NCBI RefSeq assembly: GCF_000189635.1
Contig: NW_002476186.1
Location: 310,001-374,000, forward strand
Direction: 5' to 3'
Length of the DNA: 64,000 nucleotides
Origin: Tetrahymena thermophila SB210
Taxonomy: Eukaryota; Ciliophora; Oligohymenophorea; Hymenostomatida; Tetrahymenidae
The notes under the pieces are model-generated. The model saw only the letters and a list, made by a program, of their open reading frames with translations. It ran no database searches and was not told the origin of the DNA. Made by a program: the position numbers and the translations under genes. Shown in pieces: positions 13,301-27,463 of the stretch. Positions within the stretch are counted from its first letter, which is position 1; each line of letters opens with the position of its first letter.

Positions 13301-16300
13301 ATGTAAAAATTAGAGATAATCCTAGATCCGCTACAAGTATAGTAACTGGTAAACTCCTCTAAACAAAAAAAAATGACCTGAATATAGAAGAAGAAAATTT
13401 TATTTAACCATCTCTGTCAAATATAATTCCTATACCAATTATTAAAAATATTGAGCATGATGCAGAAAACTTACATACTCACAATGAAATATAAAATCTT
13501 TTAGGCGATACTCCGCAATCCAAATCTAAAGAAGATTAATTTTTCGTAAATAACTTGGGAGAAGAGAGTAATAAAAATTATTTAGTGAACGATAATAAAC
13601 TTCCAAGTACTGATTGCGTTCAAAATGATATCGAAATAGAAATTCACAGTACAAAAGATAACAATTATAAGCTTAACTAAAACCAAATGATGACTAATGC
13701 CAATATTGCTAATTTTGTTAACAGCTTAGAATACCATAAGAAAAATAACCATAAGATACCTTAGCTTGTACCCAAAAAAATAAGTGATATTGACTCACCT
13801 TTTCCAGAATCTGATGGAGAAGTTAGCAGTCCTCGTCGTGCTAAAAAAGTAGCTAAATTAAATAGAAGCACTGACTTTGATCTTAAAAATATACCTTAAT
13901 AGCAGAGAAGTAAATAAAGTTATTTTAAATTATAATTATTTAGAAATTATTTTTAAAAATTAAAGGTACTGACGGAAGTAATTAAACAGTAAGCAATTAA
14001 AAAAATTAAATAAGCGATTATTTAAGAAATACAGTTGCAAAGGGTGTTAAGAAAACTTTAAAAGTAATTAATCTAAATTTAGGGTTTGTTGTAAATATAT
14101 ATTAATTAATAAAATTTTTTATAGAATGAAGAACTTGAGAGTAATTCTAATACTTAGGGTAGCGGAAAAAGCACAAATAACTAAAATAAATTTAGAACTG
14201 GTAGTAGCACATTGAGATCTCTAGCTAATCAACTAAATGGTGGTGTAGATTTTAATTCTATCCTGGAAAATAAAGACTTTATTAACATCTACACAAATGA
14301 AGAATCTGAAAACTACTTGGAAACTCATGAAATTTTAAAGGCTATGCTGCTTTGCCACTACACAAGATCATTTTTTGATGAAGATACACAAAAAATAACA
14401 AACCGTAGTTTTTATCATATAGAAGAATTGCAACTTTAATTAGGAAACAGCTTAGGGTAAATTTTTAAATGATTTGTAAAAATTATAATTAGGAATTTTC
14501 ATAAATAAATTAGGTATAATTTTGAATTTTCATGTTTTATAGATGGAGAGTTCAATTATGTTTTAAAGAAAGACAATAACTACTTCAAGTATAAAGTAAT
14601 AGCCTACCACTATTATAGCAAGTTAGACAGATTTTGCATACTAATTCAAGAATCTGAAGCTGTCTACTCTCTATACATTAAAGAAGAAGTAACAAATATA
14701 TCACAAATTAACTATTTAAATGAGAATATAATTTCTGATCTCAATCCTGTTTGCAATTATTACAGATTCCAAGGTAAATTTATTTAAAGAAAAAATGTTT
14801 ATTCAAAATAAATGAATGACTAATAAATAATAAAGGAAATAGATCTATTTTGTATTGCAAGAAAGAAATGGACTTGAAAGATGTTTAAGATTTTATAAGT
14901 AAAATGGAACTTCAATAAAACTTATCAAATCTCTTCAATCATATACTTGCTAAAAATGTTTAGTATTTAACTTTAGTAGCTGTTAAAGAACAAACAGTCC
15001 CAGGTTTAGAAACTTTATTTAAATTGTTAAAAGAAGCCAAAATTAAATCTTGGATTGCAACAGGTGAAAAACAATCAAAAGTTATTCCTATTTGTTTTTC
15101 AGCAGGTAAAAAAATGATTTTTATTTTCTCTAAAATAATTAATTTCTGTTTAATAATTTAGGAATACTTGACAAAATGCATAAGCATATAGCTTTTGACA
15201 CAGATGAGTATGATAAATTAGCATTTTTAATTAGAAATATGCTTTAATAGCTAAAAGATGGTTTTTAAAAGGCTCACAACACTCAAAAGCAAGCGAATGA
15301 GATTATCTCGAATTTAAATATAAACATAAACAGCGGATCTAATATATAAAGAGAAAGCCTTAACGACATAAAATTTAGTTAGTGGTAACCAGGAAGTAGT
15401 GGAATAAATGCGAGTAAGAGAGTTCTACAAAGATCAAAATCATAAAGCACAACTAAACATGTTAGGTAAGCTAGCAGAAAGAGTATAGTAAGTGGAATGG
15501 AGTTAGAAAATTAATTCCGTTTTAGCTTATTGGTAAGTGGTAAAAGTTTCAAAGAAATAATTAACAGCAGTTATCTCTACAACCATTTTGCTTTTATATG
15601 CTACTTTGCTCATAGTGTTGTAGGCTATGACATGACTCCTGAGCTTAAGGCATAGTTGATTAAGGTAATTAATGTAAAAATGAATCAAAACTTTAAAACT
15701 ATGTTTATAGGAGATACTTTAGCTGACTTTCAAGCTTTTACAGATTCAAATATAAGTGCTCATAAGAAATCCTCTTTTAATGAAACTCAAAATTATCCAG
15801 GTATTTAGTTTGACAAGATTGATAATCTTCTATAAATTCTCCTCTTACACTCAAAAATGGTTTCAGAGATATTCGAAGATGCTCTTTACTTTAATACATA
15901 TCGTGGAATATTGATGATATTTGTAATAATGTTTTAATTTTAAATGTGTGATATTGACTACTAAATGTTCAATTTAGGAACAATGCTCTTCTTAAGTTTC
16001 TTCATTGTGTTTATATAATCCCTTATCATAATCTATAAGAAATACAAAAAATACTAAGGATCGTAGCTTAATTAGAGTGGGTTAATTCAATAATATGGAA
16101 CTCTTAAAACCTTTTCTAATTAAAAGCTACTTTTAAAAATTATTAAATTAGTTTTTATAACTCTAGTTGATTCTTCAGCATTTTATTTCTTTGTTCACTT
16201 TATCTTATCTAGAATAACAACAAGTGAAGGATATACATTAACATAATAACTAATTAATTATATTGAATAATACTTTGCTCTTGCAGTAATACCTTATATA

Positions 16301-19300
16301 AGGCTCTTAGTCGAGTATAAATTTAAAATTAAACATGCCTTGATAGTATCCTTCTTATTGCTTGCAGTGCCTCTTCTTGCTTTCTCATTTGATCCTTTGA
16401 TAAGAATTTAAATTAAAGAGAGCTTCATTTTATTGGGAAACGCTTAGTTCATATTGACCATCTTCTTTATACCTTTTTTCATTTATAGTTTTAATCTTCT
16501 TTTATAGAATTATGTTTCCATTAAATCTTTTCCTCTTATTAAATCCCTATAAAAACTTCGTTAAGTAATTCAAGATTCTATGAGAGAATCTTACTTCATT
16601 AAACCTAAATAATTTAACATTGCAAAGTTAATCAGAGAAATTTTCTAAGCCTTCGAGCCAGACATCATTTTAAGTTCATGTAAAAATAATAAAATAAAAT
16701 TTTAAAATATATTAATTTATTTATTTTTAAGATATGCTTTCCGAGTAAGTAAATTTAAGAGAAGCTAGCATGAATAAATACACACTGAAATTTAAAGATC
16801 AAAATATAGAAGCTAGATTCCTATCATAATATAAGAAAATAAGTTTAGCTTATTCGAGAACTATAACTACACTTTCATTCATTTTTATTGAAATATTCAT
16901 ACTTTATAGGAGTATCTTATATACAGGAGCATCTTTTAGTGAATTTAACCCAAGCTTTTATACTATTTACTTCTTAGGTGCTTTCTTTTTGTTCTTTATA
17001 CAGATTTTTGTATTTGTTTTTAGCGAGAAATATCAAAAGTATATAAGATAAGTAAACTATGGCATAATTTTAATCAGAATTATATATTTTATGATCTTGA
17101 TTAATATAGCAGATGTATATGATAGTGTTCCTGGAATTCTAATTTGCATCTTTCTATCTGTAATTATGCTTCCTCTGATCAGATTGGATTATCTGTTTTG
17201 TCTCGGAATTTTAATTTTATTAATTGTTATCTTAAGAGAATTTAATGTTATTAGCAACTAAGTATCATTATAAAACGACCCAGATATAAAGCAATTCTCT
17301 GTCATTCACATCCTTCTCAGTCATATTGAAATCTCTTTTTTGTTTTTCGTTTGCTTCTTAGTTTAAAAAAGAAACGTAATTAATTCTCTTAAAATTTTAA
17401 TATTTTTATTGACACTTAATCTGTTTAATTTAGTATGAAGAAATTGAGAGAAAAAACTTTTAGGTAAATCAAACACTAACACAAGCCACTTCTAAAATGA
17501 AAGATACCCTTTCTATCCTCCTTCCAAGATTTATAAGAGAGAAATTATATTCTGGATAAAACTATGATAAGATTAGCACTAATTAAGGAAATGTAGCTGT
17601 CCTATTTTGCGATATTACTAATTTTGATGAAATTATGATGCAAGAAGAAGAAAAAATTGTTAAAGTTTTAGATAATCTGTTTAGATAATTTGATAAATCT
17701 TGTCAGGCAAACTAAGTTTTAAAAATAGAAACTGTAGGTAAAACTTACATGGCAGCAGCAGGTTTAAGAGATGTGGATGAATATTATTAAGATGGATAAA
17801 ATTAAGTAAACACTTTTGTTGATCCTGTAAAAAGGTGCCTTTAAGTTGCTATGGAAATGTAAGAAATTGCCAAAAATATAACTTGGGGAAACACTAATAA
17901 TGGTGGAAAATCAGGAAAAGTTGAAATTAAAATTGGTAAAATATTTATTTCAGTTTGTTTTTTAATTAATAAATTATTATTAATTTAAAATTCTTTCAAA
18001 AAATTCATAATTTACTAATCATTTTTGTTAATCGTATTTTTGATAAAATAAATATAGGTATAAATTATGGCACAGTCATTTCAGGTGTTATAGGTTTCCA
18101 CAAACCTCAATTTTCTCTAATTGGTGACACTGTCAATACTGCTAGTCGTGTTTGCTCTACAGGACTTCCTAAAACAATAAATATATCTAATTCTTCCTAT
18201 CAAAAAGTTATTTAATTATCTTAATACAGATTTGAAAAAAGAGAAGTAGAAGCAAAGGGAAAAGGTATTATTACAACATATGTAGTCACACAAAAGAGTA
18301 ACACTTACAATAAGAAGAGTAGTTATTTTTTGATTTATTTATTTTGCTGATAATTAATTTTTAAAAGTGTAATAATTTTTTTTCATATTGAAAATTAGAA
18401 GGTTTATAGCAATCGTTATAGTTATAATAAGAAATAATTAATAAACTTCACCCAATAATTAAAAAGTAACAATAATAGTAAGTGAAAGAAAAAGCTTAAG
18501 AAAACTTAAATGGTTAATCTGTTATATAAGAAGCTTCTTCAAGTTAAAAAAGCAAAGAGAAGAGTGATGAATCACCTTCTTCAAACTCTAAGAATCGTAA
18601 TTCAGAAGAAATTAAGAGAAAATCTAGGAGAAGATCAGGGACTTATTACATAGATTCGGTTTCTAAATTTGCTGCGTTGAAAATCGCCCATTAGCAAGAC
18701 AATTAAGAAAATAAAGCAAAACCTTAAACTCATGCTAGTTAAAAGATAATAAAAATTCAAACTATGAGTAATATAAATGAAGATTCATAAAAGTTAATTA
18801 TGGGAAAAGATAACAACTAAGCTACTTCTAATAATCAAATTGCAAATAGATCATAGAATAATAGCTCCAGCAACTTAAATGTAAGAGGAAGGATTAACAG
18901 TATTTTCTTAGCAACTTCTAATTAAAATATAATTAATCTTTAAGAAGAGGTAATTGAGCCTATCCATTAAGCTGAATTATAACTTGGAATCGAAAATAAA
19001 ATAGATATGCAAAAGGTATCTAACCATGGTCTCAATTTATAATACTATGATTTAAAATAAATCAAAATGCAGTACCAAGAAGAAAAAGATGATATTTCAT
19101 AAGGTAAGTAGAATAACAATAAAATGAGGTTAAATATGAGTTATTGGACAGGAGCATAATCTTCGCATAATTTGCCAGAAAAAAATTTTGAGTTTGATGA
19201 AATGCTTAGCGAATTTTGGACTAATTAGATCGATGATTCTGTTCAGTAAATGAATGGAGCTTTTAAGCTAACTTTTCTCTAAATATTTTTGTACACAGTT

Positions 19301-20548
19301 AGTCTCTTTTTTGTTATAGGACCTTCTAAATTTAATTTGATAATAGCAATTAGATGTGGGCTTATCATATTCATAATAACTGCTTTTTTATTATTTAAGT
19401 ACATACTCAAACCTTAACAGTTATCTATGAATAAATTCAGAATGTACATAATAATTTTTTATTTTATTATTTTTGGAGCTCTTAATGTAGAAATATGGAT
19501 GGCTTCTGACTCTACTTCCAAGGCTGACTCTAATTATGTACTTTACAACGAAGCTGAAGGCAAACAGATTATAAATGTACTCATTTACGAAATATATTTG
19601 GTTTACTATTTGTTCTTCAGATTGAGAGTCTTTATTTTCATGCAACAATTGCCAGTTTTCTTAACTTCGTTCATCATATTTATAATTCACAATATTATGG
19701 ATGATTTAATATTTTAAAGCATAGTTATAAAAGTACTTTTCATGCAAATATGTTTTATACTTTTGCAATACTAACTGTTTAAAAAAGATTAAGAGAATTT
19801 TAACACACTTTAATCTTTAAATGAAAAGAATCAACAAACTGATAAACTTATTTAATATCTTCTTCCAAAGCACATACTTGAGCGCTTCTTAATGAATCCA
19901 ACTGCTTCGTATATAATCGCTGAAAAATTTGACAAGCAAACTATTTTATTTGCTGATATTGCAGGATTTACCCGTTATTCAGATTAAAATCAGCCAGAAA
20001 CTGTAGTCAAAATGCTGAGGACCATCTTTACAGAATTTGATCAAAAATGCTAGTATCACAAAGTATTTAAAGTCTACACAATTGGAGACTGCTATGTTAT
20101 CTTAGGTAACACAAACCACGAAAATAGAGATCCTCCAACTGAAGCCTATAATGTCATTATGATGGCTTTTCAAATGATAGAAATACTAAAGAGAACAACA
20201 GAATTAGTTGAAAATCAAATTGATATGCGTATTGGTGTGCATACTGTAAGATAAATTATTTTTTTTAATCTAAAGTATAAACAAATTTTTTTAAAAAAGG
20301 GTAAAATAGTAGGTGGTTTAGTAGGTACATAAATTGTAAGATATGATATATATGGAGTAGATGTTATGATTGCAAATAAAATGGAAAGTAATGGACAAAA
20401 AGGAAGCGTAGTAGTAAGTGAGACTACAAAAGATATACTCCAAGAAAGATACGGCAAAGAATTCATTTTCACTGAAAAGGGAGATGTGTATATAAAGGCA
20501 ACAGACACTAACATTAGAACATTCTTTTGTGATAAAAATCCTATCTGA
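10331..20548 (+). CDS. Guanylyl cyclase fused to a P4-ATPase-like domain
   Basis: Fifteen exons, 2,948 residues: 10331-10438, 10572-10661, 10917-11384, 11546-11696, 11870-13918, 13966-14063, 14125-14456, 14514-14773, 14836-15105, 15162-16679, 16732-17375, 17434-17935, 18058-18318, 18399-20245, 20300-20548. Phases agree throughout. The order matches known ciliate/apicomplexan cyclases: a flippase-like N-terminus (FSRLYFFAM, SLREYYFELRRA, GDIVLLKKDDICPADM, RGSQIQFTEWILG), more membrane helices, cyclase domain 1 (LFCDITNFDEI, LIGDTVNTASRV), a second set of helices, then cyclase domain 2 (LFADIAGFTRYS, YTIGDCYVILG). It makes cGMP at a membrane. The ATPase catalytic residues are degenerate: NTANTLT replaces DKTGTLT at 12664-12684, and GDTLAD replaces GDGxND at 15710-15727. 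Long Asn/Gln/Ser-rich inserts (about 12400-13900) sit in the nucleotide-binding region. Domain 1 keeps E and has S at the purine-selecting positions, which fits GTP better than ATP. Confidence 0.93.
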
Positions 20549-21169
20549 TTTCAATAAAAATAAAGTCTCATACAAATCTATTTAAAACAAATAATTTACT
20601 TTTAAAAATTTTGGAAAATACGAATTATATTATATTTTTTATTTATTTTTTTCTATTATTATTTTGTTAATATAAAGTTTTTAGTATTACCAATTATATA
20701 TAACTTTTTATATGTTTAAAAAAATTTGATAATTTTAAAAGAATATGCTATGATTATATTTAACTTAAAAATCAAATTGATTATAATCAATAAAAATTAT
20801 TTTAATTAAAAAATAGATAGAAAAATAAATTTTTTAAAAAATAATTAGTTATTTTTTTGAATAATTAAATCATTTTAATTGAATCCAAAAATATTTTTTT
20901 CTGTTTTTATGATAATTTTAAAAATTAATATTCTATAAGTAGTTAATAATTTTTCACTAACTTTTTTCTATTTTTTTAATAAAAATAATTTATCTTATTT
21001 TGTATATTTATTTTTTTTCAGCAAATAATAAATTAAAAATACTAAAAATAGTAATTCAAAAATATTAATTATATAATAATTCTATAAATATATACAAATT
21101 ATTTATTACTTTTGAAATCAATTTTTAATTAAAAAATTAAAATAAATAATTTTAATAAATTAATTATTT
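20549..21169. other. Convergent 3' intergenic region
   Basis: About 620 bp between two gene ends facing each other. It is nearly pure A/T with long T and A runs and holds nothing recognisable beyond presumed 3' untranslated sequence. Confidence 0.7.
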
Positions 21170-24100
21170 TCATTCACTAGCTTTTATTACATCAGTTAGC
21201 TAAAGAATTTATGGATTACCAAATATTTTACTATGATTATTTTATCTTTTTTCATTGGTAGGTAATTTATTTTAATTTTAATCTATGTTTGAATGGAAAT
21301 TTTATTACTGATCGTTGTTGTTATTGTTGCTTTCTGGCTTATTTTGCAAATTTTAATTAAACACTTAGTTACTTAATATAGTTTCTACAGGTTATGTTTT
21401 ACAAGAAGCTGTCACTCCGTTGATTAAATTACTCAGGTTAATTCTATTTTTTAAAATATCAGTTTTATTTTCTATTAAGAAACTCTAAATTCTCCAATCA
21501 GATGTATAAGGTAGACTATTTATCTGACTAATCAGCTATTTGTTGTATTCCTCTTCATCATCATCATCATCTTAAACAATTAAAACTTTGGAAACTTCAA
21601 TGCTATTACTGGAGGGTATCTGCTTTTCGATTTCTTAAATGAACTTATTTCCACTTTCCTATTTCTTTTTAATTTTTTCAGTAGGAGAAACTGTATCATT
21701 TTCTTTCTTTTTTGCACTTGATTTTTGTTTTTTATATTATGGAGGAATCTTCTATATATCTAAATCTTCCTTTATGTCAATATTATCAACTTAAATTGAA
21801 ATTGCTAATCCAGATTCATTACATTCTTCTTCTGAACTAGTCATATGTTAAGATTCATATACTGAACCACTTGTTTTGAGCATAATTTCATTTTTTTTAT
21901 CAATATCTGAAATAATAGACTTACTTTAATTTGTAATCGAAATACTTTTAGTTTCTATTTTCTCCTCAATTACATCATCTTAATTAGTATTTATTGGATT
22001 TGTTAATAAGTGCTCACTTTATTACGACTCAATGATTTCCTCTGCTAATTCTTCGTATTCCTGAGCCTTTATAACTGTATCTGAATTGCTTTTAGATTTC
22101 TTCTTTTAGAATTAATTTTGCTAGTACTTTCTTTTATACTATTTATCCTTTTGAAGGCTACTGTTGTTATTTAATTTTTTATTCTGATTTTCTGCAATGT
22201 CTTAATTCAAAGAAAGTTACTCTTACTATTAATCTTTTATATTTAATAGATTAGAAGCAGTTAAAGCTATTGGTTGACTTTTTAAAATTCCATTTTAAAA
22301 CAAAGCCTTACTAGGTTCACTTGATTGGTGTGACCCATTCTAATTTGCTGTTGTTTACTATAAATTTTTTTGTAACAAAGTCAAAGGAAGACTAAGCTCA
22401 GGATTATTATAAGTTGAGCTAAATCTATGCACATTTTTTTTGTATATTTCATTTTATTCAATAACTTTTTGTTCATCTTCAAATTCCTCATTTTAAGGTG
22501 TAATTTGTTAGTTTTAGATGTTTATTCTATCAGTATTATCTTCAGCTTAATTAAAAGCCTGGAGCAAATTCTTTTTCGCATAGCAATTTTTTTCTTTGCC
22601 TTTTGAAGGGCTTTCTTATCCTTCACTTATTTTTCTTTAAGCTAGCTTCTTTTAAGCATGAGTATTTTAGTCTTCATCATCTTAAACTTCTTCTGTTTTA
22701 AATATTACATTTGCTGCTGCTGTATTTTTTAGTAAAATATCCTATTTTTTGTTTACCGTTGTAGATATTTTAGAGAAATCTAAACCCATCTAGGCTTTAT
22801 TTTTTTTATCAGATGATTAAGTATTATTTTAAATGTTTTTCTTTTCATTGCTCACTGATTTATTTTACTTATTTTCATTAGAAAATGTGCTTTTTTAGAT
22901 ATTTCTTTTGAGTTTTGGTGAATTTAAATTTTAAACTAGTTAATTATTGTTTGTTGTTGAAGGTTTTTTAGTCAAAGAATTTCTCTCGAGACTATTACTT
23001 TTTACTTCTATTTTTAAATTTACGCCATTATTAATGCTATTACTATTACCTATTTATTAATGACTTGTTTTTCCACTATTTGCTATTTTATTTACAAGAG
23101 GAGATTAATTTCTAGAATTAGATTTTGATGGAGTAGGACCAGTGAATTATTAATGGTGTAATTGCTTTTTTGTAGTTTTAGCTTAAGACAATGATTGTTA
23201 AGGCTGGTATCCTTAATTTATAGAAATTTAAAGTGTATTTGAAGGATTTGTTTATGCAATTTAAGTTTATAGTGAATACTAGAGGACATGTGAAGGAATC
23301 AAAGAAATCTTTGATTTAGTTTATTAGATATGTGAAGAGACATTTTCTTAGCTAGTCTCTCGGTGATTTTTTAGAAGTGGAGGAGGTGGGGAATGATGAT
23401 AATTTGCCCTTGAAGTTCCCCCTCCAATTTTTTATTATGGTTAACTGTGACTAGAATTTTATTAGATTTCGTGGCAAAAACTATCTTTATTTTACAAATA
23501 TTACTGTTACATAACAATTTTTTTCTTTCTTTCAGATTTATCATTTTAATTAATAGAATTTGTATCATTGTTTAACTACAATTCTTCACTGTTATTAATT
23601 GATTGATTTATTTGAACAGAATTTTATTTATAATTTACAGCTGCTGCTGATTAGCGTTTGTTTATAATGCTATAGCTATTTCTGATATAACTCTTTTGAT
23701 TGCTCAGAGGAGACTATTACTATTACTATTATGGAGAATTTAATATTTGCATTTAGCAATTTTTATTATTAGATTAACAATTCCCATAACTTTTCTTAAC
23801 ACTCATGTTTCCGCTTCTGTGTGTCATAATTTAAGAGGGACTTTAAGATTAAAATTTAGTCTTTTTATTCTTTGGCGCGTAATATGCATATTGAGAATAA
23901 TCAATGTTAGGCTAATCTTCATCATTTTATATTGAACTTTATTAAGTAAGATATTATAAGCATTGCTATTGCGTTTGTTATTAATTAGCATTTTATAATT
24001 ACTATTAATTTATACTATTTTACCGTCTGCTAGTCTAAATACTTCCTTTAGCATTTATTGTGTTTATACTATTTATTGTTTAGCAATTTTATGATAATTA

Positions 24101-27100
24101 AGCTGGTTTATTTTATTCAGTTGAAAATAAACTAGATCTCCTTTTATTATTTAAGTTAACATATTTTTCTTTTTTTAATGCAGGAGTGTTTCTACTACGA
24201 GGGTCATTTTCTTTATTTTAATTTGATGCATTTATAATACTATTTTTGAATAGAACTGTTGAGAGCTTACTCATTACTGATAATTTGCTGTTTTCAGGTT
24301 TTATTGACATATTAATGTCATCATTATCATCTTCAGATCTTATTCTCTTTTAAATTTTGAAATCTTCCTCATTGCTTATAATTATAATAATAAAATATTA
24401 TTTTAAATAATTCTGTAAAAATGCTCAAATAATTTAAAAGAATTTAATAAATTCCTATTTAAAAAACAAAACTTACTTTTAAAGACCTTGATCAGCAATG
24501 TTATATAAATCGTTAGAATTCGGGTAGTGTATTGATGTATTATTGGGAAGTAAATCAAAGTTAGGAATAGTATTTTATGTTTAATTTTTATTTTTAGGAG
24601 ATTAATTAATTGATACAGTTACAAATCTTTGCTAGCTTGATTTATAGTGTTTTTAATGAGTTCTTGATGTATTTATATTACTCTTAGAAGGTGAGTTGCT
24701 CACATTTTAAGTTAAAAGCTATTCTATTCCTGAAGTTATTTTATTATTATTTAAAGTTAACTTATTTTAATTGTTTGAAATCCCTTAATTAATATTGTTA
24801 TTACTAACACTATTATTTGGAGATTTTAGGTTATTTGCTTAATAAATGCGAGATTAATCTTTAGCTCTCCTAGTTGAATTTATATTACTTACATTCTATA
24901 CTGAAGCAATATCGAGTTCTTCCACAATTTAATGTGATCTGTTTGTCACACCACTGTATATGCTACTACTTCTTTGCTTTAGCAAACTTATTATTTTTGG
25001 TAATCGAATACTGTTATTGTTATTATTTAACTACCCGCTGTTTGGATTAATACTTAGATTATTACCACTTCCTGCTGCTATACTATTATTCAAGTATGAA
25101 TTTTGATATTAATGATGAGAATTTGCATGGTAAGAAGGTTGCTGTTAGATACCACTTACATTTGAGCGACTACTTCTTTTAGCATTATAAAAATAAACAC
25201 TTGAAGTCCTTTGTGTATTTGGTCCTGAATATAAACACTTAGTACTCTCTTCATCAGAATTAAGAACACAATTAGGATGAGTTGATTAAGAGGTAGATTA
25301 ATAAAATAGTATATTTTGTGAGTTTAAATGTGAGTGACCTATTCCTTGATGAGGTTACTCGAATGATATGTTATTACTTAAATAGGAGTTTTAATTATAT
25401 TGCATAGATTGGCTGTTTGGTAGTTATTATTGTTAAAAACTTTAATTGTTTGTACTAATATTTCCAGAGTAACCATTTTTACTTTCTCTTCTTTTTACTA
25501 TTTTAGATAATTAAGCTGAACCTGGATTAGTGCTAGTGTTAGAAGCGGAAGTTGATGACACTCCAGGTACTTGAGTATGATAAGAAGGGGATTATTGTTA
25601 TTGAATTAATGGAGGTGGAGGTTACTTAGAGTAACTCTTTGAAGATCCAACTTAAGCATTCTAAGCTTATTATAGAGCAACTTAGCTGTGCTTGTAATTA
25701 GAAAGATGAACTGAATATCTATTTTGATATTTATTTGACTTATTTGGGGTCTTTGCAGGTAAGGCTATTGAATTATGAATCATCAAACTTGTTTCTACAT
25801 TACTAGAATTGATATCTGCAGTTTGTGAATTTGCTTAAATTGCTTAGCATTGAGGAAGTAAGAAGTTAATGTTGTTGGACTAAGATTTTCTTTAGCCATG
25901 CTTAGGACTTGAGTCATCTATCATTTAACTCACTTACTAGAAATTAATCACCTAGGGGATGAACTTGTTTGTACCGCTATTTACTATCAAATCATGCTTA
26001 CTAATAAGTGAAGCCCTTAAATCAGATTATTTTGAGTAGAAAATGCTTTTAAGTCTACATTATGAACCTATTTCTATGTTTTTTACAACGAAATCATCAT
26101 TGACATCCTTAAAGAAACTTTTTAAATCAACAATAAGATTAATCCATTTATCTTTTAATAAAAAGTCACTAGGTGCATTAAAGACATATACTGAGTTATT
26201 TTGACTACTTATATTGTTCTAAGTAGGGTTATTGCTAAAATTAATATTTCCTTACTACTTTTATATAAGCTATTACTATTACTGATTTTAATTATTTGCG
26301 GATTATCCTGCTAAAATTGAAGGTATGAGTAGACTTTTATCTTAACTATTTTATGAAAGATAACACTCTTCGTTATTTTGCAGAAATTTACTATCTTATG
26401 AATATTATTAAGATAAAATTTGCTTAAAAGCGACAGTCCCATTAGCATTACCATTTATAGGAATTTATTCTTCTGCAAGAGATTATTATGTTTAATTAAT
26501 AGCTGAAGATGTATTTTCTTCAGATTTATGCTTACGGTTTATTTAATTCTAACCTTTGTCTGCTAAACTTGCACCTAAAACAGAGGAGTGGGCTCCAATC
26601 TGCTAAAGTATACTAGAATTAAGCTCAAATCTTGCACCTGGATATATCTTGAGTCTAAGTATTTAGTCTTTGCTACTAACTGCAGTAATATCTAAAGATA
26701 TTTTATGAATAAATACCTAAAAAATTAAAGTCTATGCTTTCAAATTATTTATTTGCAGCTAAACCTTAAGTTGTTTTGTGTTCATTTGTCCTTCATTTAA
26801 ACTTAATATATAACCTTTTTATTTAAACAAGCATCAATATTTTATTCTAAAGAACTAAAATGTCTTTATTAGATAATCAATCATTCAATTTTTATTTATT
26901 CATGTTAGAAATATTTTAAAAATATTTAGTTGAGAAAACAGATAATAATAAAAAATTATGAATTATAAATTGTGTTTTATTTTTAATTTTTAAAATTATT
27001 TTTATGTGAAACATTAAAGATTTTTCAAGAACTTAACAAGTATAAAACGAAGGTAGTTTACTTTTGATCTATTTGTTAAAGGTTTTCTTAATTGTATTTA

Positions 27101-27463
27101 ACTTGTAGCTGCTTTATCCAGCTTTTATCTCATCTTCTGTTTGATAATCTTTTAAAATAAAGTAGGTAAATTTAAAAATTTGATGTTAAAATATATTATA
27201 TCAATTAAAAAAGCTTTTTCTAAATCAAAAATTCGACTTATGAAATTAATCCATTTTATGAAAAATGAAATTAACTTCATTAATTAATTAATGAAATGAG
27301 TAAATAAATAAGCAATAAACTTGCTAAAGCTGATAAAAAATCAAATACTTTTAGCTTCAAATAGTTCGTTCAACTAAAATGCCGATTCCTCACCATCCTA
27401 CTATTAAGAGGACTCTTTAACTCCGCCATTAAAGTGATTTGAATCCTCTTTAATGCAATTCAT
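21170..27463 (-). CDS. CFAP20-domain protein with giant Q/N/S-rich tail
   Basis: Four exons on the minus strand, 1,914 residues: 27463-27349, 27148-27062, 26814-24477, 24374-21170; stop TGA 21172-21170. Intron phases agree. The first ~290 residues match the CFAP20 (DUF667) fold: SSYKLNTIKKTFNKQIKSYI, NNLKAQTLIFQVFIHKISLD, and, after a Gln/Ser-rich insert, DKWINLIVDLKSFFKDVNDD followed by CRLKSIF. CFAP20 itself is an axonemal inner-junction protein; family members with tails are less understood, so a ciliary role is inference. The remaining ~1,600 residues are disordered Gln/Asn/Ser tracts with short acidic patches, including six Asp near 21560. Exon 1 lacks the typical FQGG start, although FNGG appears; an undetected upstream exon is possible. 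Much of the glutamine is TAA/TAG. Confidence 0.82.
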
